IMG/VR virus record: IMGVR_UViG_3300030108_004562
Span: 19,144-51,272 of that record
DNA length: 32,129 bases
Source of the DNA: a virus
Strand: one strand, 5' to 3'
Shown: in pieces, positions 24,998 through 31,271 of the stretch
Position numbering within the stretch: the first letter of the stretch is position 1
Layout: every line of letters begins with the position of its first letter
Program-made: the position numbers and the translations under genes
Notes under the pieces: generated by a model
Databases searched by the model: none
What the model was told of the DNA's origin: nothing
Seen by the model: the letters and a program-made list of their open reading frames with translations, nothing else

Positions 24998-26184
24998 TGA
25001 AACCAATTAGTTTTATAATTCCAAGTAGAAACAATTTAAGATATTTAAAATGGTGTTACAATTCTATCAGAAAGAATTTAGGGTATATTCATGAAATTTG
25101 TATCGCTGATGACTCGTCCGAGGATGGAACTTGGGATTGGTTAAAAGAGATATCAAAAAAAGATGACGGAGTTAAAATACATAGAAACGAAGGTCCTGAC
25201 AGAGAGGGGTTAGTCGTATTATATGATAAGTTAGTTAAGGACTATTCAACAAATGATGTCATAATGATATTTCATGCCGATATGTATGCCTGTCCAGGAC
25301 TAGATGAGGCTGTGTTTAAACATTTAAAAAAGAAAACTATAGTTTGTGCCACTAGGGTAGAGCCATCATTACATCCACCAGGACCTGAAAAAATAGTATC
25401 TGATTATGGTATTGAACCTGAAGAATTTGATGAACAAAAGTTTTTATCAGATTTAAACGGATTCAGAGACAAAGATAAAATAACTCATGGAATATTTGCA
25501 CCTTGGGCAATATACAAAGAAGATTTTTGGGATGTGGGTGGCCACGACCAATTATTTTCACCAACTAGTAGAGAGGACTCGGATATATTTAATAGATTTC
25601 TGTTGAATGGTTGTAAATTTATTCAGACTTGGGATGGTATGGTTTATCATTTAACTAGTAGAGGTAGTAGATTTAACACATTTAGTGGTGGTGAACCTGG
25701 AAAGAAAAACTCAAAGGAGTGGCAGTATACAAATCATAAAAATATCAGAAACTTTGTTCGTAAGTGGGGAACAATGGTAAGACATGATACCCAAATGATG
25801 CCAATTGTATCACCAAAATATGATATTGGATTTGTGGTTAAAAATTGTTCACACTCAACATTATATGAATTAGAACCTTGGTGTTCAACAATTTATACAG
25901 ATTGGGGACACAAGGCCTATATAGATACAGAACAACAAAACACTCTATTGAATTTAAAAGATAGAGTTAAATCTAGATTAGAGGACGATATTGACAATGA
26001 TATTGTTGTTGAGTTTGATGCACGAGAGTTTACACCAGAACAATTTAATTATATAGCTCAATTACCAGACATACTCTCTAACGATGAGGAACTTGAAGTT
26101 GGTGAGTTTAACTTGGGTATATTTAAAATAACGATTAATCAAATAAAAACATATGAAAAGGAGTTAATTAAAGATGTCTTTTGA
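24997..26184 (+). CDS. GT2 glycosyltransferase with extra C-terminal domain
   Basis: The 395-residue protein has a GT2 domain in about residues 1-260: ISFIIPSRNNLRYLKWC, ICIADDSSEDGT, IMIFHADMYACPG (DxD-like HAD at 93-95) and VGGHDQLFSPTSREDSDIF, the acceptor-site ED motif. After residue 260 comes a second part (VVKNCSHSTLYELEPWC, then FDAREFTPEQFNYIAQLPD and a GEFNLGIFKI strand) that is not part of GT2 and is rich in acidic residues. The start is TAATG with AGGAG upstream; it overlaps the next gene by 11 bases. Confidence 0.88.
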   Translation: MKPISFIIPSRNNLRYLKWCYNSIRKNLGYIHEICIADDSSEDGTWDWLKEISKKDDGVKIHRNEGPDREGLVVLYDKLVKDYSTNDVIMIFHADMYACPGLDEAVFKHLKKKTIVCATRVEPSLHPPGPEKIVSDYGIEPEEFDEQKFLSDLNGFRDKDKITHGIFAPWAIYKEDFWDVGGHDQLFSPTSREDSDIFNRFLLNGCKFIQTWDGMVYHLTSRGSRFNTFSGGEPGKKNSKEWQYTNHKNIRNFVRKWGTMVRHDTQMMPIVSPKYDIGFVVKNCSHSTLYELEPWCSTIYTDWGHKAYIDTEQQNTLLNLKDRVKSRLEDDIDNDIVVEFDAREFTPEQFNYIAQLPDILSNDEELEVGEFNLGIFKITINQIKTYEKELIKDVF

Positions 26185-27157
26185 AATGGAAATGGAAGAT
26201 TACCGTGAGGATAAAATTTTAGAGAGAGGATGTAAAAAGTGCATAGTTACAGGTGGAGCTGGATTCATAGGTAGTCACCTTGTGGATAGGTTAATTAGTG
26301 ATGGTCATGAAGTTCATGTCTTGGACGATTTATCAACTGGTAAGAGAGAAAATGTAAATGACAAAGCCACATTTAGTCACTTTGATTTAGGTAATTTAGA
26401 TTTATGTAAGATACAATATGGTTGGAAACAAGCTTGGGAGGGTGCGGACATAGTTTTTCATTTGGCTGCAAAAGCTCGTGTTCAACCATCTATTGACAAT
26501 CCAATCGAGTTTAATCAAGTTAATGTGAACGGAACTTTAAATATGTTAAAAACTGCAGTTGAGTATGGAGTAAAAAGGTTTATTTTTACTTCATCATCAT
26601 CTGTTTATGGTGATGTAAAACAAAAAGATTTACCGACAAGTGAGTTTTCTGATACTAATCCTTTGAGTCCATATGCTTTACAGAAACTTATTGGTGAACA
26701 ATATTGTAAATTATACAGTAAATTATATGGTTTAGAAACTGCTTCTTTGAGGTACTTTAACGTATATGGTGATAGGATGTCATTGGATGGGGCATATAGA
26801 ACTGTTATACCTATATTTACTAAACAAAGATTAGATGGTGAACCAATGACAATTAGAGGTGATGGGGAACAACGAAGAGATTTTACTTACGTGGGTGATG
26901 TGGTTGAGGCTAATATACAAGTGGGGTTTGATGAACACAAACTCAGAGGTGCAGTATTAAATGTAGGTAATGGTGATAACCGTTCAGTAAATGAAATAGC
27001 AAACATGATTGGAGGTGACAGAGTTAATATTGAACCTGTTATAGAGCCTCAAGAGACACTGGCTGACAACAGAGAACTCATGGAGTGTTTTAATTGGAAA
27101 CCAACAATGAAAATTGAAGATTGGATAAAAACTTACAAGGAGACATTAGGATTATGA
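26174..27157 (+). CDS. UDP-glucose/UDP-GlcNAc 4-epimerase-like SDR (GalE/WbpP type)
   Basis: This 327-residue extended SDR has a 20-residue acidic N-terminal extension before VTGGAGFIGSHLVDRL. Then come DDLSTGKRENV, VFHLAAKARVQPS, TSSSSVYGD, SPYALQKLIGEQY (Y-x-x-x-K), LRYFNVYGDR and IRGDGEQRRDFTYVGDVVEA. This pattern is typical of GalE/WbpP-like 4-epimerases. Catalytic residues are complete. AAGGAG lies 11 bases before ATG 26174; ATG 26186 is an alternative that shortens the extension. Its product could feed the dehydrogenase that follows. Confidence 0.88.
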   Translation: MSFEMEMEDYREDKILERGCKKCIVTGGAGFIGSHLVDRLISDGHEVHVLDDLSTGKRENVNDKATFSHFDLGNLDLCKIQYGWKQAWEGADIVFHLAAKARVQPSIDNPIEFNQVNVNGTLNMLKTAVEYGVKRFIFTSSSSVYGDVKQKDLPTSEFSDTNPLSPYALQKLIGEQYCKLYSKLYGLETASLRYFNVYGDRMSLDGAYRTVIPIFTKQRLDGEPMTIRGDGEQRRDFTYVGDVVEANIQVGFDEHKLRGAVLNVGNGDNRSVNEIANMIGGDRVNIEPVIEPQETLADNRELMECFNWKPTMKIEDWIKTYKETLGL

Positions 27158-27987
27158 GAGTAGGAATAGTAGGACAAGGTTATGTAGGGAGTGCAGTTAG
27201 AGAGGTGTTTAGTAAACACTATGAAATAAATACATTTGATTTAAATGGTAAATGTAATTGTACAGATATAGAAGATTTAGTTAATAAATCAGATATTATT
27301 TTTGTATGTGTTCCAACACCAATGAAAAAAGATGGTAGTTGTGATACGAGTATAGTTGAGAGTGTGGTTGATGAGATAGATGATGTTGACATTACTGATA
27401 AAATAGTAGCTATTAAATCTACAATTCCACCAGGAACTACAAATAGATTAAACAAAAAATGTAAAAACATATCAGTAATATTTAATCCAGAGTTTTTAAC
27501 AGAGGCTAATTTCATAGATGATTTCAAGAATCAGAATAGAATCATAATTGGTGGTGAAAGACCATCAACCACAAAGTTAAGACAAGTGTATTCATTGGTA
27601 TTTCCAGATGCTAAGATAGTTAAGACAGGTTCTATAACTGCTGAGATGGTTAAGTATTTTACAAATACATTCTTAGCGACAAAAGTATCATTCGCTAATG
27701 AAATGAAAATGTTGTGTGATGAACTGAATATTGATTATGATAAAGTTGTGGAGTATTCCACATATGATGAGAGGTTAGGAAAATCACATTGGGCCGTTCC
27801 AGGACCTGATGGAAAGTTAGGTTTTGGAGGAAGTTGTTTTCCAAAAGATTTAAATGCATTAATTGACTTGTGTTATGAGAAATCAATAAAAGCAAATACA
27901 TTATTTGGTGCTTGGGAAACCAATTTAGAAGTAAGACCAGAACAAGATTGGAAAGAGTTAAAGGGTAGAGCTGTGGTTGATGAATAA
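27154..27987 (+). CDS. UDP-sugar 6-dehydrogenase, lacking the C-terminal UDP-binding domain
   Basis: These enzymes oxidise C6 of a UDP-sugar to a uronate in two NAD steps. The ATG at 27154 overlaps the previous stop (ATGA). The 277-residue protein has the NAD site GIVGQGYVGSA (4-14), VCVPTP, IKSTIPPGTT, FNPEFLTEANF, KYFTNTFLATKVSFANE and the catalytic Cys in GFGGSCFPKDLNAL (C228, K231). It stops soon after, so the third domain, which closes over UDP in full-length enzymes (about 390-430 residues), is missing. It is followed by the 61-base gap that ends the cassette. Confidence 0.83.
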   Translation: MRVGIVGQGYVGSAVREVFSKHYEINTFDLNGKCNCTDIEDLVNKSDIIFVCVPTPMKKDGSCDTSIVESVVDEIDDVDITDKIVAIKSTIPPGTTNRLNKKCKNISVIFNPEFLTEANFIDDFKNQNRIIIGGERPSTTKLRQVYSLVFPDAKIVKTGSITAEMVKYFTNTFLATKVSFANEMKMLCDELNIDYDKVVEYSTYDERLGKSHWAVPGPDGKLGFGGSCFPKDLNALIDLCYEKSIKANTLFGAWETNLEVRPEQDWKELKGRAVVDE

Positions 27988-27993
27988 AGTGCT

Positions 27994-28033
27994 TTGTTTT
28001 TATTGTAAATAATTGTATATTGTATAGTATAAT
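27994..28033 (+). promoter_or_regulatory. Candidate promoter TTGTTT-16-TATATT
   Basis: TTGTTT at 27994-27999 and TATATT at 28016-28021 (16 bases apart) precede the ATG at 28049 by 28 bases. A second -10-like TATAAT sits at 28028-28033 without a good -35. No terminator hairpin is seen between the end of the sugar cassette and this element. Confidence 0.5.
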
Positions 28034-28048
28034 AATAAGGATAAAAAT

Positions 28049-28486
28049 ATGTTAAAAAATATAATTATTTATATATTTATGTATATATTGTTGATTGGTT
28101 GTGAAAATCCGATGGAGCCAACGTGTGGGGATTGTATATTAGACATGTCAGCACCTAGTTTGGAACAAGACTCGAACGGTTATTACCATTTAGATTTTCT
28201 TAATAATTACACTCAGACATTTACGACACTTGAGGCTGATGTAGGTAATGACTATGAATACGTGGGGTGGACATCCAATACACAATATTGTTTTGAACAC
28301 ATGGGAACTAATAATTGTTCAAATGTTGTGAATGGAGCTAGTTATTCTGGTATGGATGGAATAGCTAAAACAGTTTTAGGTGTTCATGGGGTTCACATTG
28401 GAGATACTGTTAGGGTTTACTGTGGTTACTATGATGACTATGGAAATCAATGGTTAGACTCATTGGAGGTAATAATAGATGAATAA
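28049..28486 (+). CDS. Putative phage-encoded lipoprotein
   Basis: This 145-residue protein starts with a lipoprotein signal peptide: two-charge-poor N-terminus (MLKN), hydrophobic stretch to residue 16, and a lipobox L-I-G-C with Cys18 as the likely acylated residue. The mature part begins ENPMEP and contains four more Cys (CGDC near 37-40, C79-like and C92-like) and many Tyr/Asp residues, suggesting a secreted, disulfide-stabilised beta domain. Phage lipoproteins often block superinfection at the cell surface; nothing in the sequence proves that here. It is the first gene of the unit after 28016-28021 and has GGAT upstream of the start. Confidence 0.75.
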   Translation: MLKNIIIYIFMYILLIGCENPMEPTCGDCILDMSAPSLEQDSNGYYHLDFLNNYTQTFTTLEADVGNDYEYVGWTSNTQYCFEHMGTNNCSNVVNGASYSGMDGIAKTVLGVHGVHIGDTVRVYCGYYDDYGNQWLDSLEVIIDE

Positions 28487-28697
28487 ATTAGGAAGTTATA
28501 TAACAAAATTAATGACAACTGTTCTTGACAATGAACAAGAACAATTTGTTAGAGATTTAGCATTAGGTGAATTAACAAGACTTAATGTTGATATGAATGA
28601 TTTTATCAGAAAACACACGAAAGATGATATTGATAAAATAAAAGAAACAGAAAAAAAGTTACTACAGGAGGACAAGAAAAATGTCAAAGATAAGTAA
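28479..28697 (+). CDS. Small charged helical protein, unknown function (72 aa)
   Basis: I do not recognise it. It has 72 residues and is largely helical; the last 30 residues are strongly charged (DDIDKIKETEKKLLQEDKK), which suggests a short coiled coil. GGAGG lies upstream of ATG 28479, and the gene overlaps the lipoprotein's stop by eight bases. The next gene starts 17 bases before its end. Confidence 0.6.
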   Translation: MNKLGSYITKLMTTVLDNEQEQFVRDLALGELTRLNVDMNDFIRKHTKDDIDKIKETEKKLLQEDKKNVKDK

Positions 28698-28905
28698 AGA
28701 TGGTTATGAACAAATTAAAGTAATTAGAAATGCATTGGATGCAATGTATGATAAATTAGATACAACTGTGTTTGTGCCAAAGGGTAAAAAATCTAAAAAC
28801 ATTGATGGTGATTATGACAAAGTTAATGTTTTTGATTCAGTTAAAACTGAATTTGAAGCTATAGCTGGTATAGTTGAACAGAGTGGAACTTGGGAGGAAG
28901 CATAA
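28681..28905 (+). CDS. Small phage protein, unknown function (74 aa)
   Basis: I do not recognise it. The 74-residue protein has a helical first half (GYEQIKVIRNALDAMYDKLD), a basic loop (PKGKKSKN) and a helical second half ending in GTWEEA. There is no Cys. AGGAGG lies upstream of ATG 28681, and the TAA overlaps the next ATG. Confidence 0.6.
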   Translation: MSKISKDGYEQIKVIRNALDAMYDKLDTTVFVPKGKKSKNIDGDYDKVNVFDSVKTEFEAIAGIVEQSGTWEEA

Positions 28906-29138
28906 TGGCTATTAATAATCCAGTTGGTGACCATTTCAATCCACCAAGTAATTTAAGTCAAGATTATGAGGAATACAACTTTGAAGATTTAGAGGTTGAT
29001 GAATTGTTTTGGCAAACCAATAAACCAAAAGAAGAACATGTTCCTTGGCGTAAAGTTAGTATGACAGAGGGGAAAAACCTAAAAACACAAACCACTCATA
29101 GTTTTCAACGTAGAACAAAAGTATTTCAGAAAATATAA
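28905..29138 (+). CDS. Small phage protein, unknown function (77 aa)
   Basis: The ATG at 28905 is a TAATG junction preceded by GGGAGGAAG; a longer frame to 28890 is not needed. The 77-residue protein has an acidic middle (YEEYNFEDLEVDELFWQ) and a basic C-terminus (HSFQRRTKVFQKI). Motif VPWRKVSMTEGKNLKTQ seems conserved-looking but I cannot name a family. Confidence 0.6.
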   Translation: MAINNPVGDHFNPPSNLSQDYEEYNFEDLEVDELFWQTNKPKEEHVPWRKVSMTEGKNLKTQTTHSFQRRTKVFQKI

Positions 29139-29641
29139 TGAGTATAAATCGTCCTTTAAATATTCCTGGCCGAAGAAAAGTTATCACCAAGAATATGGTG
29201 TTAGAGGCTCAGAAACATACAAAGTCCAATATGGCAGCAGCTAAATGGATGGGTGTATCGTACACAACGTATAGAAAATGGGCTAAATATTACAAAGTAT
29301 TTGACCAACATCTAAATCAAAAAGGTAAAGGAATAAAAAAAGGATTTGCGGTCAGAACCGTGAACGTTGAGGACGTGATTTTAGGAAAAAGACAACCACC
29401 ACGTAGGTGGAGTCAATCCGTTGTAAAAGAAGAACTAATCGATAAAGGTTACTGGCAAAATGAGTGTAGTAATTGTGGTTACAATGAAGAGAACATGGCT
29501 ACAGGTAAAACTTGTCTTGGAGTGGACTTTAAAGATGGTGATTCAAAAAATTGGTTATTAGATAACATTAGACTATTGTGTGCTAATTGTTATTATTCAT
29601 TTAATGCATATTTTCCAAGTGCAAAGAAATTCTGTAAATAG
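29138..29641 (+). CDS. HTH protein with a zinc-binding HNH-like domain lacking catalytic His
   Basis: The 167-residue protein has an N-terminal helix-turn-helix (VLEAQKHTKSNMAAAKWMGV, then SYTTYRKWAKYY, residues 21-52) and a C-terminal HNH-like fold with C110-x2-C113 and C148-x2-C151. In active HNH nucleases the segment reads like V-D-H-x-x-G-x-x-x-x-N and ends C-x-x-C-H. Here it is VDFKDGDSKNW (F131 replaces His) and CANCYY (Tyr replaces the last His). It therefore probably binds DNA rather than cutting it, and may be a transcriptional regulator derived from a homing-type nuclease. The start overlaps the previous stop (TAATG). Confidence 0.72.
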   Translation: MSINRPLNIPGRRKVITKNMVLEAQKHTKSNMAAAKWMGVSYTTYRKWAKYYKVFDQHLNQKGKGIKKGFAVRTVNVEDVILGKRQPPRRWSQSVVKEELIDKGYWQNECSNCGYNEENMATGKTCLGVDFKDGDSKNWLLDNIRLLCANCYYSFNAYFPSAKKFCK

Positions 29642-29650
29642 GAGAGAGTT

Positions 29651-29815
29651 ATGGCTAAAAAAATGGGAGGTGGAAACACCTACACAGGAAAACTTCCAAA
29701 AAAAACTAGACAAGGTAAGAGTAATTTAACTAAAAGAGGTAAGAGGGGTGGAGGCCCTAATGGTTCAACGACATCAAAGTCTTATAAAAAAAGATATAGG
29801 GGACAAGGAAAATGA
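29651..29815 (+). CDS. 54-residue very basic Gly/Lys/Arg-rich protein
   Basis: This short gene fills the gap between two others. ATG 29651 follows GGAGAGAG, and its TGA overlaps the next ATG in ATGA, exactly as neighbouring genes do. The protein is rich in Lys, Arg and Gly (for example SNLTKRGKRGGGPNGSTTSK, then SYKKRYRGQGK) with almost no acidic residues, so it should bind nucleic acid. The end faintly recalls bacterial ribosomal bTHX-type peptides, but I would not assign that. It could also be a DNA-condensing or anti-host peptide. Confidence 0.65.
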   Translation: MAKKMGGGNTYTGKLPKKTRQGKSNLTKRGKRGGGPNGSTTSKSYKKRYRGQGK

Positions 29816-30012
29816 GAGATATCAAGGGTAGAGAGTTAAAAATGGGTGAGAGAGTTTGTATTCAAGAGGACATACCTACAATTGATGGAATGTTATACAA
29901 ACACAGTATTGTTAAAGTTGATAGCCTTGAAGAGAGTAAATTAAGAGTTCAAGACAGAAGTGGTAAACTTTGGTGGGTTCAATACAACCAAGTAAGTGCT
30001 AGTTTTCTATAA
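29812..30012 (+). CDS. Small SH3-like/beta protein, unknown function (66 aa)
   Basis: The 66-residue protein starts in ATGA with the previous gene. DIKGRELKMGERVCIQEDIP followed by HSIVKVDSLEESKLRVQDRSG and WWVQYNQVSASF is the alternating pattern of a small beta barrel, distantly like PhnA/SH3-type domains. No catalytic motif is visible. The gene ends in TAATG with the next one. Confidence 0.55.
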   Translation: MRDIKGRELKMGERVCIQEDIPTIDGMLYKHSIVKVDSLEESKLRVQDRSGKLWWVQYNQVSASFL

Positions 30013-30290
30013 TGGCAATAAATAGACTTTACAGCAAACAAATGAAAATAGATGACATGAAAGAAGAAAAATTATTAACTAAAAAACAAAGAGAAGAGTT
30101 ACAATCACTAATTGATGAAATAACCAACGATGCTAAGAATTTAGTTTTGGATTATGAAGAAAACATCACAGAGATGAGTGGTAGTGAAATACACGTTCAT
30201 GAAAATAGTCCTTATTTAGACACACAATCTGATAGCGATGAACCATTGTATAGTGGTAGTCGTTGGACAAAAGTATTAAAATCTTTTTAA
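30012..30290 (+). CDS. Small acidic helical protein, unknown function (92 aa)
   Basis: I do not recognise this 92-residue protein. It has a charged helical first half (KEEKLLTKKQREELQSLIDE) and an acidic, Ser/His-rich second half (EIHVHENSPYLDTQSDSDEP), with no Cys. It starts in a TAATG junction and is the last gene before the promoter-like gap at 30291-30332. Confidence 0.55.
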   Translation: MAINRLYSKQMKIDDMKEEKLLTKKQREELQSLIDEITNDAKNLVLDYEENITEMSGSEIHVHENSPYLDTQSDSDEPLYSGSRWTKVLKSF

Positions 30291-30297
30291 AAAAAGC

Positions 30298-30327
30298 TTG
30301 ACAATAATACCCATTTATTCTTATATT
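30298..30327 (+). promoter_or_regulatory. Candidate promoter TTGACA-18-TATATT
   Basis: A consensus -35 TTGACA at 30298-30303 and TATATT at 30322-30327 are separated by 18 bases. The ten bases AAAAAGCTTG at 30291-30300 are shared with the promoter at 30785. The -10 ends only six bases before the ATG at 30333, so transcription would begin about at the start codon. Confidence 0.6.
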
Positions 30328-30332
30328 TATAC

Positions 30333-30746
30333 ATGATGTTAATAAAAGAATTCATATCAGAAACAAATAAAAATAAAATGATTTCAAATTTGTTAAAACA
30401 TTACAAAGTTGGTAGTGTCAAGGTGAAATTGAAGTCAATGAAGAATCATGCTCACTATAATGTTGATACCGGTACGCTAGAGTTATCTACTCGATATAAA
30501 TCAATTAAAAAAAGAGATATCAAGGAATTTTTGATTACAATTTTACACGAAATATATCATGCTATGGATGCTAAAAGATATGGTTGGAAGAAATTCAAAG
30601 ACATGTATGAATATGAAATGAACTATCAGATAGCCATGGGAAAACATCAATATAAAGATAACAAGTATGAGATAGAAGCTGAAAAATTCGGACAAAAGAA
30701 TTGGAGTAATTGGTACAGAAAATTCATTAGAGAAAAATTAACTTAA
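30333..30746 (+). CDS. Putative zinc metalloprotease-like protein (HExxH)
   Basis: The 137-residue protein contains TILHEIYHAMDAKRYGW (H72-E73-x-x-H76) and, 40 residues on, YEIEAEKFG (E115/E117), the third zinc ligand spacing seen in small gluzincin-like folds such as SprT/ImmA-like or M48-like proteins. There is no signal peptide. Relatives in phages cleave repressors, host factors or virion proteins. No Shine-Dalgarno sequence precedes ATG 30333 or ATG 30336, and the promoter's -10 lies just upstream, so the mRNA may be leaderless. It is a single-gene unit ended by the terminator at 30778. Confidence 0.75.
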   Translation: MMLIKEFISETNKNKMISNLLKHYKVGSVKVKLKSMKNHAHYNVDTGTLELSTRYKSIKKRDIKEFLITILHEIYHAMDAKRYGWKKFKDMYEYEMNYQIAMGKHQYKDNKYEIEAEKFGQKNWSNWYRKFIREKLT

Positions 30747-30769
30747 TTTGTTACAAATTGTTACAAATT
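30745..30769 (+). repeat. 15-bp palindrome and tandem GTTACAAATT repeat, candidate operator
   Basis: Bases 30745-30759 form a perfect odd palindrome (AATTTGT-T-ACAAATT). The ten bases GTTACAAATT occur twice in tandem at 30750-30769. The site lies in the 94-base gap, 16 bases upstream of the -35 at 30785, where a regulator could bind. AT-richness makes chance occurrence possible. Confidence 0.35.
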
Positions 30770-30777
30770 ATTTTAAT

Positions 30778-30807
30778 AAAAAGCTTGACACATGTCAGGC
30801 TTTTTTT
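30778..30807 (+). terminator. Intrinsic terminator after the metalloprotease-like gene
   Basis: The left arm AAAAAGCTTGAC (30778-30789) pairs with GTCAGGCTTTTT (30794-30805), 12 pairs with one G-U wobble, around a four-base loop ACAT. T residues run from 30801 to 30807 after the GC core. The TTGACA of the next promoter lies within the hairpin (30785-30790). Confidence 0.8.
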
Positions 30808-30814
30808 GTATATT
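30785..30814 (+). promoter_or_regulatory. Candidate promoter TTGACA-18-TATATT inside a terminator
   Basis: TTGACA (30785-30790) and TATATT (30809-30814) are 18 bases apart; the -10 ends 26 bases before the ATG at 30841. A TATAAT also occurs at 30814-30819 but at a worse distance (23 bases). The promoter reuses the terminator's stem as its -35. Confidence 0.65.
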
Positions 30815-30840
30815 ATAATATGATTAAGAAAGGAAAAAAT

Positions 30841-31182
30841 ATGAATTACGAAACTTATGTCCCTTGTTGTACTAATGAATGTAAATGTCCCCCAACTAAT
30901 ATAGATATACCAAGTGTTGGTTCTTGGGTTGATTGTAATGGTATGGTATTTGCATCACATAATGACTCTGTAAATACAGGTCATAATCCTGATTCACCAG
31001 TTCACATTATGGATTGTGTTGATGAGTGGTGGGAGTGTATGACAAAAGATGAGTGTTTTAAAGTATTAGAATTTTTAGAAACTAATGGTGTTATAGATAT
31101 GGGATTCTTTCCAGAAGGTAAGGATACTAAATGGGCATCTAATGTCTACCATATAAGTGGAGACGGAATGGAGGTTGTGTAA
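30841..31182 (+). CDS. Cys-rich N-terminus protein, unknown function (113 aa)
   Basis: ATG 30841 is preceded by AAAGGA; the frame extends to 30748 through the terminator, so the longer version is rejected. The first 20 residues hold five Cys (YVPCCTNECKCPP), suggesting a metal site or disulfides. The rest has Trp/Asp-rich segments (DCVDEWWECMTKDECF) and ends SGDGMEVV. I cannot name a family. It is the first gene of a run of small Cys-rich proteins. Confidence 0.6.
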   Translation: MNYETYVPCCTNECKCPPTNIDIPSVGSWVDCNGMVFASHNDSVNTGHNPDSPVHIMDCVDEWWECMTKDECFKVLEFLETNGVIDMGFFPEGKDTKWASNVYHISGDGMEVV

Positions 31183-31268
31183 TGAGTTGTTCAAAATGTG
31201 ATAAACCAGCCTATGTTAATTACAAAGATAAAAATTATTGCACTTGGTATTGTGCAAAGAAAGGATAA
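31182..31268 (+). CDS. 28-residue zinc-finger-like peptide
   Basis: ATG 31182 is a TAATG junction after GGAGG. The 28-residue peptide has C3-x2-C6 and C20-x3-C24, a compact zinc-knuckle-like pattern, with aromatic residues between. It is short but it fits the overlap style and Shine-Dalgarno rule of the real genes here. Confidence 0.55.
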   Translation: MSCSKCDKPAYVNYKDKNYCTWYCAKKG

Positions 31269-31271
31269 GAT

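Noticed and set aside
27989-27996. MotA-box-like TGCTTTG upstream of 28049
   Set aside because: T4 MotA boxes sit about 12 bases before the -10; here the distance to TATATT is about 20 bases, and no other gap has the motif in the right place.
28521-28542. GTTCTTG...CAAGAAC inverted repeat
   Set aside because: It is inside a coding sequence, lacks a T-run and is explained by the codons for a Leu-Asp-Asn-Glu-Gln stretch, so a regulatory role is not supported.
30814-30819. TATAAT as the -10 for 30841
   Set aside because: It is 23 bases from the TTGACA, too far; TATATT at 30809-30814 has an 18-base spacer and matches the other five gaps.
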